Source of the DNA: Chitinophaga sp. CF118
Lineage (GTDB): Bacteria > Bacteroidota > Bacteroidia > Chitinophagales > Chitinophagaceae
Reading direction: 5' to 3'
Assembly (NCBI RefSeq): GCF_900112615.1
Contig: NZ_FOMK01000003.1
Location: 956,678 to 1,020,677 of the forward strand
Length of the DNA stretch: 64,000 nt
The notes beneath the pieces were generated by a model that saw only the letters and a list, made by a program, of their open reading frames with translations, made no database searches and had not been told where the DNA came from. Positions 17,804-27,154 of this stretch are shown in pieces (the stretch's first letter is position 1; each line of letters opens with the position of its first letter). Made by a program: the position numbers and the translations under genes.

Positions 17804-20800
17804 TTATGGTCCCAGCATAAACCGTAATGTTAAGCCTCCTGTAGTGGTAATTGTAGGACTGGAAGTCGATAATACGGGAATCGTTTGTTTGCGGGTATAA
17901 TAGAATTTAAGATTTACTTTTTTATTGATTACATAATCTATCGAAGGGGCAATGCTGACTACCTTCTGTCCTGAAGTGGGAACAGATACACCTCCATCCA
18001 GTTGATTGTTGACCGACTTCTCATCACGGTAACTCAGATCCATCCTGAAGTTAAGATCATTATCCAGTTTACGCGAACCGCTTTTTCCCACGGCGAAAGG
18101 CAGCATTAGTCCTTTTACCCGGTAACCACCACCTATTGTAATTTCACTGGTACGGGCCTCCGTTAACTGGTAGTCGGTCAGGCTCAGACTTAATGCGCGG
18201 GTCTTCTTATATTCCATGCGCATGTTCAGGTTATTCTTTAGCGTAACATCTATCCCCAGTAAAGGTGATAGCTGCTCGGACATGGTAACATTTGGCACTG
18301 CATAATAAGGAACGTAGTTGCCGGAAATGGAATCCCTGAAACTTGGGGATCCCAGTGATTTTTCATCCATGTAACTGGATGATGTATTGAAGGAATTCAT
18401 ACTCAGACTGCTGATATAGGCATGTGTAAGCGTGAGGCTTTGCACAAGATCACTGAATGCCTGCAGCCTGCTAAGTCCATCGTAGGTAATACGCCAGTTG
18501 GGCAGGGGAATCATACTCCTGAAAGGGTTACTCCGGATCTTATCCAGGCCGGAAGTAGCTATCAGCCCGATTTTATTGGGATCTTTCCCTGTATACGCAG
18601 CAAGAAATGCAGAGATCAGAACATTCTGTTCATACTTTCCATAACCGTATTTATAAGCCGCATCACCTGTATCATTCACTGGCAGGGTAGGGTCTCTTGT
18701 ATAAGGATTGGCAGCCCAGTAACGGCTGGAAAGAATGGCGCGGTAATTCCTGAAATTGGTAAAACTTTGTGTAAGACCGTTATGCAGGAACAGTGTTTTG
18801 AGCATGATGTTGGTCACTTCAAAACCACCGGTTTCATACGGGTCAAGATGTTCATATTCTCCAGAGCCATAACGGTCTTTGAATAGTTCCGAATGATTCT
18901 TGGAAAATGATTTGGTGAGTGTAAGGTCTATCCGCAAACTGGGAACTGGTTCCAGTTGCGCCTGTATATTCAGTGCCTGTGTAAACTGTTGCTGAAACTG
19001 TGAATTAAAGAGAGTGTCTTTACTGATCAGTCCACGTTTAGCCTTGTTATCCAGCCATTTTGAATCAGGCTGGTAACCGAATATAAATGCCATTCCGGGT
19101 TGATTACTATGCCAGTTCATTCCAAGTAATTGTGTACTGTCCATATACCCCGGTAAGCGTGTATAGTTATTTTCTGAATAGTTGATATTGATTCGTTTGA
19201 TAGCCAGCAGTGGTCTGATTAGTTTTTTCAGTAAAGGAGATACCTTTAACTCAGATTCTTTAGCTGCCTTTTTTCCGGGCTGTGGCTTGCTGGCTGTTCC
19301 CTGAATTTGTTTCAGGAATTTAGACCTGTTATACAATTCGCTGAATTTAAACTCAGCAATGATAGCAGTGGTCTGTGTATTCTCAATGGTATTCCCCTGG
19401 ATCCTGTTGGCCAGCGAAGCCGCTGTCCACCGGTATTGTGCCGCATAATTAACTGCTACATTGGTCCAGCTTAACAGAGGGAACTTTGCCAGCGGTAGGG
19501 TATAAGTACTGTTAAACGTCTGGAAATAATTGGTGTTACGCCCAAGTTTCTTCAGGTTGTTCCATACGCTGTCTTTCTTTGATTTGGTATTGATCCGGCC
19601 ATCCGGTTCATCAATCCTGGCATTGTTTACTGCTGTAAGATCGAAGCTGAGATTACGGGTAAGATCCCATTTAATACCATAATAACGATCAAAGTTGAAG
19701 TACTTGCTAAACGTTTCTCTGAGCTTGTAATCGCTCCCCACATTGCGCAGCCTTGATGCGCTGAACTGGCGTGAAATATCTGCCCGGAAGTTCACATTGG
19801 AAGGCAGCAGGTTGTAGTTAAAGCTCTTCAACAATCCCAGCCAGGGAGATTTGCTTTTGATGAGATTTTTGAATGGTTCTTTGAATTTACTTTGTTCGTT
19901 AAAATCATACCCCAGTACTCCACGGTTTTTGATCAGCTCATAATTTTCAGTTGCCGGATTATGCTGTTTTGTTCCTGTGTAAGCATAGGTAAGATTAAAG
20001 TTCTCAATGCTCCAGGGCTTGAGCTTTTTCTTACCATCACTCACTCTTCGCAGGTTGGTGATGTTCAGACTGGTAATGGTAGTCAGATCCTGTGCTTGTT
20101 CTTTGATAGAATCCCTTTCGTGTTTATTTGCCGCCAGTTTTAATTTTTCTTTCAGTTTGATATCGATATCGAAAGGATCGTATTCAGGCATACTGGAAGA
20201 TTGCGATTTACCCGCATATACCGGAATGGATAAACGTGCTTTTTTGGGCAGTAGTTTCCCCATGTCCAGGTTTATGGAAGCATCATATTGCAGGAGATTA
20301 TCCTGGAAGCGTTCATTCAGGCTCTGGTTTACCGCACCATAACCGGATGTGTGCATACTGCTACTAACAGCCAGTGTACCGAGATCTGCCAGTTGCACAT
20401 TCATCCTGCCGGTAGCTGCGTAACCTCCTTTCTCTTCCAGCCCGGTGAGGCGCAGTTCGTCAAACCATACTTCCGCGCATTTAGATATACCATCGTTCGC
20501 CGGATTAGATACTGCCATCATCATACCTTCCACATCTCCCAGGTTAGGATTCCCAATCACAGCAATCGTGTTACCGTTTGCAAGTACTTTCTCATACAGA
20601 GTAGTAGTTGAGGCGCCTGCGTTATTACGGGTTTGTTTCAGGCTGCTGAGATCTGTAAGGGTGAGATCAAGCTCATTCGCAGTGGGCCATACGTCTGTTT
20701 GTGATTTAGCACCAAAGGCTGTAGTTCTTAGTGGAATACGGTATTCATAAAAGTTCTCCGTATAGTCGCTTCCTATGCGGATTACTGCTTCGAGGTCTTT

Positions 20801-23800
20801 GTCTTTTAATGTATTCTCATTATCTACGGCTTCCGCATGAATGAATAACTGTAACTTCTTATAACGGCGAAAGTCCATTCCCAATGATTTATATACAGCC
20901 CTTGCCTTTCCATCCTGCAGGTTACAGACCTGGAGAGACAATGATTGTTCATTGAGCAGGAGGGTGGAATTGCTGGTACTCAAACTGCTTTCCCGTTGCA
21001 AGCCTGGAGGCAGTACATATGCCACCGGTGTACGGGTAGCATTCTCTTCTATGTTAACCGCGGTGTTATTGAAAGACGTTGTAGTGGCAGCGGTCACCAT
21101 ATCTCCTGCGCCTGCCTGTAGTTCATATCCATATTGGCGCCATTGGTTACGTACCAGTTGCAGTTTACCAAAGCGTAATACAACAGAATCTTCAAAGTTG
21201 GTCAGGTACATACGCATAAAGCGGATGGATTTGAAATCTGCAATGCCCCCTATAGCCGCATTATACTGATCTACCGGAATCTTGAACTGGTACCATGTTT
21301 CTGTATTGGAAGTGCCATTTGCCAGTGATACGGTAGTGTTGATTTTATCCACGATGTAGTTGGACCCAATAGGCATATTGGGCTTCATATGCACACGGTA
21401 CTGGAAATAGGCTTCCGTTTCATTCATTGTATTATCAAAATTCAGATCTTCAGATTCCGGTATATTGGTAGCAGCAGAAGAATAAGATGCATTATTGCTT
21501 GTAGCAGGAGAGTTCCCTTCCGGCATGCTAAAGCGTTTATAACGTTCAAGGATAGATAATTTCCTGGCATCATAATCATCTCCCCGGTAATAGTGGTAGT
21601 TGTCATTGGATGGATCTGCCAGTGCTGCCTGGTAAGCCGCGGAATTTGCTCCGAAGTTATTACGCAACTGTTGCAGGTAATTATTGCGGTAATAGGTTTC
21701 GTCGGCGGTGGTTAGTCCATCATAGCCCACGTCCTGGTATTGTCTGATATTAGCATCATTGTCGAATGCCTTTGTCAGTTGTTGCTCGTAGGTGGGCATC
21801 CTTCCCCAGGTGGTAGAATCATAAGTAGTAGAGCCGGGTGCTTTCAGCCCGTTTTCAAATGATTTATGTGAATCTTTTAGGATATCTTCTGAAATACTGC
21901 CGAGATTAAAATAAAGGTCACCGCCGCTGCTTGATGGATTTTTTATAAAAGGGTCCTGTACCCAGAATTCTATGTACTGGACGTTGGATGCTTCAAAGTC
22001 GGTATTGTCAAGTGAACGCATAATCCCTCCCCAGCGTTTTTTAGGCGATTTAAGCGTGCCGTCTGTATTTATCTGCGCTCTGTCCGCTTCAAAGTTATAA
22101 GGCCCCCGTTGGTCAGGATAATAGGCAAGATCGAGTGTTGTGAGCTGGGACTGTGTATACTCAGTAGAAACATTTGGGAATATTTCCTTTTCATATACGA
22201 TTCTTACGCGCGGATCTGACTGATCATCTTTCGTAATACCTGCGGGTAATCCCGTATTGGTGGTGATCTGTAGTGTTGGTTCTATAATGTACCAGGCCAT
22301 GAGTGCCCTGTTCTTCCCATAATCCAGTGAATCGATCAGGGTTGCTTCAGGAAACATTTCCATTCCTGTAGTATCTGTGGCACCGGCAGGAGTGGAGGCG
22401 AGTGCCCAGCTGGAAGAAGGTGATTTCAGATCGTAATTACTTTCTGTTCCTTCAAAATCATCGATGTATACTTGTCCTTCACTGCTGCCAAATGAATTTA
22501 TCAGTTTACTGTGTCCGGGAAACAGTCTTGCCACTTCTCCTGTGAGGCTTATCTGGGAGGGTGTGGTAGTTTTATAATTAGGAAGTTTGTTCAGTAAACG
22601 GGTAAGTGTTTTAGAGGCTGAATTATAGTTTCCATCCAGTCCTATTACAGTGTTATTAATAGGATCTTCTCCATAGTTTACTTTGGTGGTGTAGGGGCGT
22701 TCGCTCATGTGAACGATCGTAGATCCGAGTGATAACTTATCATTCACTGTATAATCCAGCCTTGTACCCATATAATTCCTTACCTGCTGCCCGTATACAC
22801 CGCTGTTCTCAAATGCAATATTAATGGCAGATCCTGAACTGAGGATGCCATCATTGATAATTTTTACCCTGCCTAAATTATAATCTACTGTATAGTCGAG
22901 ATTTTCTATCAGTGTTTTACCTCCTGCAGTAACAGTGACGGAACCTGAAGGGATATTATATGCATTCAGCGATACTTCAGATGAACTGCCAGCTTTGTAG
23001 CTACCTTTAATTACGAATCTGTTGAGGGCGGAATATTGTTCTGCCGCTGTTTTGGTAGAATCATACAGTTGTGGATAGAGGTATTGTTTCTCAAGTGCTG
23101 CATTACCACCGAAAGCTTTTGCCAGGTCTTTGCCAAATGGTTCCAGTACAGGAAAGATAATGCGTCCGTTAGAGGCATCTACAGTATATCCGCTTACAAA
23201 GTCGAATACGCCATCGGGCTGTGGGTCATTATTATTGTTGAGATTATCCAGGTTGAGGATAGAAATGATGGGAGCTCCGCTGTATTCATTTACAGCATCG
23301 GGCAGATAACGTCGCTGACTGGCAGCTCGTGTATCTGTTCCGGGATCGTTGTAATATACATCCATCGTGAAATCGGTGCTGCTTAGCTGATATGCACCTG
23401 TGGAATAGATGTTTTTCATCATCAGATTCCATATAGGCAGCCTTGTTCTTACAGCAGTTGCTTTCAGCATTTTCAGAAACAGCACCCGGCTGTTTGCATT
23501 ATTGTTATCATCTGGAGGAACGTCCTGTGCAAAATCTCCTACCTTATAGGTGCGGCCATTATAACTGTATTCATAGGCAACAGCCAGCACCTGGTCTGAT
23601 GTGAGCTGGCTGTTTAATGTAATGAACCCTAATTTCCTGTTGATGGTATATTCCGTACTGTCCAGCTTACGGGCATACGTTTTCTCATAGTCCTGCACCG
23701 GTATTAATCCTGCTGCCTGTAACTGGCTTACTGTCGTGCTGGGATTCCTGCTGGCATTATCTTCTGACAGTTTACTATAGAGATCATTGATACCGTTGTA

Positions 23801-24991
23801 AGGCAGTTTACCTCCGGCAATGACGTGTACGGCATTGGTGTTGTAGGGATTATATTCCCCCAGATCCATTAAGCCTACCACATTGCGGGTATTAATGGTA
23901 GTCCCTGTTTTATTGGTGACCCATACTTCTATCCTGGTGATGTTTGCTAGTGAACGCACAGAGGGCAGGTTGCCCATTGCGTAATTAAAGGTATCCCGGA
24001 AGAACTGTGCCATCAGGAAATTTCTATTTTCTTCATAGGCATTTCCTTTGATGGTATAAGACTGCGACTGACTACCACCTTTGAGGGTTAATGTTTGTTT
24101 CTGCGACTTCTGACTGGATAATACGCTAGTGACTGTGAGTCGCCCGAACTGTAATTGTGTTTTAATCCCGAACAGTGATTGCATCCCGCTAATCAGTGAG
24201 CTGTTCAGCGGGAAGCTCACATTACCAGCTTCTATCTTTTTTATTATCTCATCGTCATAACCGGTGTATTCAAGCTTTACCTGGTTTTCAAAATCAAAAG
24301 TGGACTGTGAATTATAATTGGTAATGAGTTTCAGTTTATCGCCGATCTTTCCCGTCACATTCATGTTGATGTTCATGTTCATGTCAAATCCACCACTCTT
24401 GCGGGCACGTTCTGTCAGCACAGGATTATTGACATACTGACCATCATAACCCATGGATACTTCCAATGAGCCTTGTGGCTTTATATCTACTTTATTACCG
24501 CCGAAAATACGGTCGAAGATGCTGTTGCTTTTAATGAGTTCCGGAGCTTCATTTTTCCTGTTCAGGTTCCCCAGTGTAGATGCCCGCTTTTTAAAATAAT
24601 CACTTTCGCTTTGCCGGGATTGCATGTTATAGAAATCCTGGAAGCTCATAATAGTAGGCTTGCGATAATATTGATCACCTATTTTTTCAGAGATAATATA
24701 ATTCCTGGTAACAGGATCGTACTCCACATCCTGCAGAATACCTTTCGGATCTTTCAGATCTACTGCATTTTCCGTGTGGTCAATCAGCCTTACTCCATGA
24801 CGATCCTGCAATGGATATTTCAGTGTATCCATTACAGGTATAACAGTATCTTTTACGTCAACAGAGCCTGGCGTATAAACAGTTCCGTGAAGATCCCGCG
24901 CTGCTGTATCAATCATGAAAAATAATACTACACTTGTAATAGCAAGGGTGGCATAGTGTTTTCTTATTCGTTTTCTAAGGGACTGCTTCAC
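17804..24991 (-). CDS. sprA: T9SS translocon / gliding motility protein SprA
   Basis: 2395 residues, close to the usual ~2400 of SprA. A signal-anchor-like N terminus is followed by large SprA N-terminal domains (for example SLEVSMGYDGQYVNNP and the long GNKVDIKPQGSLEVSM stretch) and a very large outer-membrane beta barrel rich in aromatic/Asn strands, with motifs such as SSEGQVYIDDFEGTES. SprA is the outer-membrane conduit through which T9SS cargo leaves the cell and is required for gliding. It stands alone between the sigma factor gene and a divergent gene. The frame is intact with no sign of interruption. Confidence 0.93.
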   Translation of the reverse strand: MKQSLRKRIRKHYATLAITSVVLFFMIDTAARDLHGTVYTPGSVDVKDTVIPVMDTLKYPLQDRHGVRLIDHTENAVDLKDPKGILQDVEYDPVTRNYIISEKIGDQYYRKPTIMSFQDFYNMQSRQSESDYFKKRASTLGNLNRKNEAPELIKSNSIFDRIFGGNKVDIKPQGSLEVSMGYDGQYVNNPVLTERARKSGGFDMNMNINMNVTGKIGDKLKLITNYNSQSTFDFENQVKLEYTGYDDEIIKKIEAGNVSFPLNSSLISGMQSLFGIKTQLQFGRLTVTSVLSSQKSQKQTLTLKGGSQSQSYTIKGNAYEENRNFLMAQFFRDTFNYAMGNLPSVRSLANITRIEVWVTNKTGTTINTRNVVGLMDLGEYNPYNTNAVHVIAGGKLPYNGINDLYSKLSEDNASRNPSTTVSQLQAAGLIPVQDYEKTYARKLDSTEYTINRKLGFITLNSQLTSDQVLAVAYEYSYNGRTYKVGDFAQDVPPDDNNNANSRVLFLKMLKATAVRTRLPIWNLMMKNIYSTGAYQLSSTDFTMDVYYNDPGTDTRAASQRRYLPDAVNEYSGAPIISILNLDNLNNNNDPQPDGVFDFVSGYTVDASNGRIIFPVLEPFGKDLAKAFGGNAALEKQYLYPQLYDSTKTAAEQYSALNRFVIKGSYKAGSSSEVSLNAYNIPSGSVTVTAGGKTLIENLDYTVDYNLGRVKIINDGILSSGSAINIAFENSGVYGQQVRNYMGTRLDYTVNDKLSLGSTIVHMSERPYTTKVNYGEDPINNTVIGLDGNYNSASKTLTRLLNKLPNYKTTTPSQISLTGEVARLFPGHSKLINSFGSSEGQVYIDDFEGTESNYDLKSPSSSWALASTPAGATDTTGMEMFPEATLIDSLDYGKNRALMAWYIIEPTLQITTNTGLPAGITKDDQSDPRVRIVYEKEIFPNVSTEYTQSQLTTLDLAYYPDQRGPYNFEADRAQINTDGTLKSPKKRWGGIMRSLDNTDFEASNVQYIEFWVQDPFIKNPSSSGGDLYFNLGSISEDILKDSHKSFENGLKAPGSTTYDSTTWGRMPTYEQQLTKAFDNDANIRQYQDVGYDGLTTADETYYRNNYLQQLRNNFGANSAAYQAALADPSNDNYHYYRGDDYDARKLSILERYKRFSMPEGNSPATSNNASYSSAATNIPESEDLNFDNTMNETEAYFQYRVHMKPNMPIGSNYIVDKINTTVSLANGTSNTETWYQFKIPVDQYNAAIGGIADFKSIRFMRMYLTNFEDSVVLRFGKLQLVRNQWRQYGYELQAGAGDMVTAATTTSFNNTAVNIEENATRTPVAYVLPPGLQRESSLSTSNSTLLLNEQSLSLQVCNLQDGKARAVYKSLGMDFRRYKKLQLFIHAEAVDNENTLKDKDLEAVIRIGSDYTENFYEYRIPLRTTAFGAKSQTDVWPTANELDLTLTDLSSLKQTRNNAGASTTTLYEKVLANGNTIAVIGNPNLGDVEGMMMAVSNPANDGISKCAEVWFDELRLTGLEEKGGYAATGRMNVQLADLGTLAVSSSMHTSGYGAVNQSLNERFQDNLLQYDASINLDMGKLLPKKARLSIPVYAGKSQSSSMPEYDPFDIDIKLKEKLKLAANKHERDSIKEQAQDLTTITSLNITNLRRVSDGKKKLKPWSIENFNLTYAYTGTKQHNPATENYELIKNRGVLGYDFNEQSKFKEPFKNLIKSKSPWLGLLKSFNYNLLPSNVNFRADISRQFSASRLRNVGSDYKLRETFSKYFNFDRYYGIKWDLTRNLSFDLTAVNNARIDEPDGRINTKSKKDSVWNNLKKLGRNTNYFQTFNSTYTLPLAKFPLLSWTNVAVNYAAQYRWTAASLANRIQGNTIENTQTTAIIAEFKFSELYNRSKFLKQIQGTASKPQPGKKAAKESELKVSPLLKKLIRPLLAIKRININYSENNYTRLPGYMDSTQLLGMNWHSNQPGMAFIFGYQPDSKWLDNKAKRGLISKDTLFNSQFQQQFTQALNIQAQLEPVPSLRIDLTLTKSFSKNHSELFKDRYGSGEYEHLDPYETGGFEVTNIMLKTLFLHNGLTQSFTNFRNYRAILSSRYWAANPYTRDPTLPVNDTGDAAYKYGYGKYEQNVLISAFLAAYTGKDPNKIGLIATSGLDKIRSNPFRSMIPLPNWRITYDGLSRLQAFSDLVQSLTLTHAYISSLSMNSFNTSSSYMDEKSLGSPSFRDSISGNYVPYYAVPNVTMSEQLSPLLGIDVTLKNNLNMRMEYKKTRALSLSLTDYQLTEARTSEITIGGGYRVKGLMLPFAVGKSGSRKLDNDLNFRMDLSYRDEKSVNNQLDGGVSVPTSGQKVVSIAPSIDYVINKKVNLKFYYTRKQTIPVLSTSSPTITTTGGLTLRFMLGP

Positions 24992-25295
24992 GCGACGATC
25001 TTACTTGAGCTGCATTTCGTAATTACCAATAATTCGTGCCTTCATATTCTATCTATACGATAATTCGGCTCTGTACATTAACGTGATACTTTAAAATAGT
25101 ATTGCTGGTTGACTATAGACAGGAGAATTGTCTAGATGAAATGGTAAACTAGTCAGTTGAAAGCAGTTATAAACCTAATATTTTATGCAGGGAACCGTTT
25201 ATCCGTTAATTTATACCAGATATTAATTGGCCTTTCTATTACATTTACAATTACATTTACTTTGCATCCTGAATTTAATTTAAACCCCGAATAGT
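24992..25295. other. Divergent intergenic region between sprA and the M23-like gene
   Basis: About 300 bp without a plausible gene. It must hold the sprA promoter (minus) and the promoter of the plus-strand gene. On the plus strand TTACTTTG at 25257-25264 resembles the -7 element, with TTTC at 25233-25236 in place of the -33 TTTG, 20 bp upstream. I could not pick out a convincing sprA promoter. Confidence 0.5.
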
Positions 25296-27080
25296 ATGAA
25301 AATCGCAACTTTTACAGCTGCCATGTTCCTTTGTTTACATGTGTGTGCACAACAACCTCAACAGGAAGACCAGTTTTCTTCCGAAATTCTTTATAAAAGC
25401 GTAAAGAAGCCCATGATAGCCATTCCGAATGGACCGGATGGTGATGAAATGACGAATAGGCCGGTCTTAAGCAGCTTAAAGATGGTATCTGACCGTAAGG
25501 CTGTTAGAATAGCGCCCAGGCAGCCGGTAATCGTAACTGAAACCGATGCTCCAGGTGTAACAGCACTGGCAAAAATGTACGCTGCCAATGTTTGTGCACA
25601 ACCTGTAGTGGAAGCTGATCTGGAACCAGTTTACAGTTCTGTAAAGGCACATATGCCTTTATATCTGCCTTATCGCAACAGCGTAGTAAGTATCTGGCAA
25701 GGATTTTATTACAGCTGGGATAATAATAATGATGGTAAGAATGATGCCCACCGCGCTATTGATTATGGCAAATCTAGCGTAGCTGCGAATGAAGATCCTT
25801 CCTTTGGTGTATATGCTATTGCTCCAGGAAAGGTAATCACTGTACAGTGGTCTGATGGTGGAGGTAATAATGTCACCATTGAACATACTGCTCCAGACGG
25901 TTATAAATACCGGAGTACTTATCTGCATCTGCGTAATGGGTATGACCATGACCGTGCACAGGCTAAAAAATCTCCTTCTGCCAAATACATGGCATTTGCC
26001 AACAATGGTACCAGCAGTAATTTATGCTGGGGAACTAACAGTCAGGTGATCAAAGTTAAAGTGAATGATATGGTACAGGCTGGTGATTTTATCGGTAATT
26101 CCGGTAATACCGGTTCCGGTGGAATTGGCGTTATACTGAATGATGATGGTACTATGAAGAATCCGGATACCCGTTCTTTTAACGTACACCTGCATTATGA
26201 AACAAGGGTACTGGATACACGCAGCGGCCATTCAGGCGAATGGGTACTGGTAGATCCATATGGTACTTATAACAGCAGCAGCGTAAGTTGTTATGATCTG
26301 GAAGCCAATACACCGTATGCACGTTTGTTTGCTCCTTTTTACCCAAGTTTCCATAATGTTCCTTTGGATATCGTAAACAAATTCTGGTCTTACTATACCG
26401 GTATGGGTATGGCATTGCAAACAGTGAGTGTGGATAAAAATGGTGGTGATTTGTATGCCGCAGGTTCATTCCAGTGGGGACTTACCGGTGCATGGTATGC
26501 ACGTTTTTACATGACCGGCAGTACTTATCAGAGTTATTTCAATACCTACAGCAGCCAGGGATTCCGTCCCCGTCAGATTTCAGTTACCAAAGACGGTAGT
26601 GGCAATCCACGTTTTTCTGTGATATGGGAAAAGAATCCTGCCGGAGAAACAGCACAGTCTTTCCATAATACAGATGATGCTGCTTTTGATGTTGCATGGA
26701 AAAATTATGTAGTAACTAAGAAATGGCATGTACAGGAACACGCAGATTATACCGTAAATGGTAAAAGATATCATGCAGCTGTGTTTGTAAACAAACCATC
26801 TGATAATGGCTTCTATCTTTATTATGGTATGAACGCTGCTGATTTCGGTAATAAGTTCAATGAACTGTATAAAAGCTGGGAGCTGAAAAGTATCTGTGTA
26901 GATAATGGTAAGGTAGGAGGTGTATGGCGTCCGAAGCAGAATAACTACGCTGCTTATTTCGGGATGTCATCTTCAGATTATCAATCTAAATTTAACCAGT
27001 TCTCAGCGCAGGGATTACGCCTGGTGAAAGTGCAGAACTATGATGACAATCAGCACTTCAGTGCTATTTGGGGAAAATAG
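25296..27080 (+). CDS. Exported M23-like metallopeptidase with C-terminal BTRD1-type repeats
   Basis: 594 residues with a signal peptide (cleavage near residue 18, CAQ). The central region has the LytM/M23 zinc motifs: HxxxD in AHRAIDYG (~His152) and HxH in HLHYET (~298-300), with GKVITVQWSDGGGNNVTIEH typical of the beta-sheet core. From ~residue 365 come repeats of ~45 residues of the bacterial tandem repeat type (YQSYFNTYSSQGFRPRQISV, YQSKFNQFSAQGLRLVKV), each ending with an AxW element (VIWEK, AIWGK). M23 enzymes cut peptide bridges in peptidoglycan or other proteins; the repeats probably bind ligand or surface. It is a single-gene unit ending in a strong terminator. Confidence 0.82.
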   Translation: MKIATFTAAMFLCLHVCAQQPQQEDQFSSEILYKSVKKPMIAIPNGPDGDEMTNRPVLSSLKMVSDRKAVRIAPRQPVIVTETDAPGVTALAKMYAANVCAQPVVEADLEPVYSSVKAHMPLYLPYRNSVVSIWQGFYYSWDNNNDGKNDAHRAIDYGKSSVAANEDPSFGVYAIAPGKVITVQWSDGGGNNVTIEHTAPDGYKYRSTYLHLRNGYDHDRAQAKKSPSAKYMAFANNGTSSNLCWGTNSQVIKVKVNDMVQAGDFIGNSGNTGSGGIGVILNDDGTMKNPDTRSFNVHLHYETRVLDTRSGHSGEWVLVDPYGTYNSSSVSCYDLEANTPYARLFAPFYPSFHNVPLDIVNKFWSYYTGMGMALQTVSVDKNGGDLYAAGSFQWGLTGAWYARFYMTGSTYQSYFNTYSSQGFRPRQISVTKDGSGNPRFSVIWEKNPAGETAQSFHNTDDAAFDVAWKNYVVTKKWHVQEHADYTVNGKRYHAAVFVNKPSDNGFYLYYGMNAADFGNKFNELYKSWELKSICVDNGKVGGVWRPKQNNYAAYFGMSSSDYQSKFNQFSAQGLRLVKVQNYDDNQHFSAIWGK

Positions 27081-27107
27081 GTTTTAGTAGCGTGTTGATT
27101 ATAAAAG

Positions 27108-27138
27108 AAACCCGGCTCTGTTATGGAGCCGGGTTTTA
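27108..27138. terminator. Bidirectional terminator between M23-like and YfhO genes
   Basis: An 11-bp stem AAACCCGGCTC/GAGCCGGGTTT (27108-27118 and 27126-27136), loop of 7 nt, A-rich before and T-rich after, lies between two convergent genes. Confidence 0.85.
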
Positions 27139-27154
27139 TTAATATAAAGAAAGA

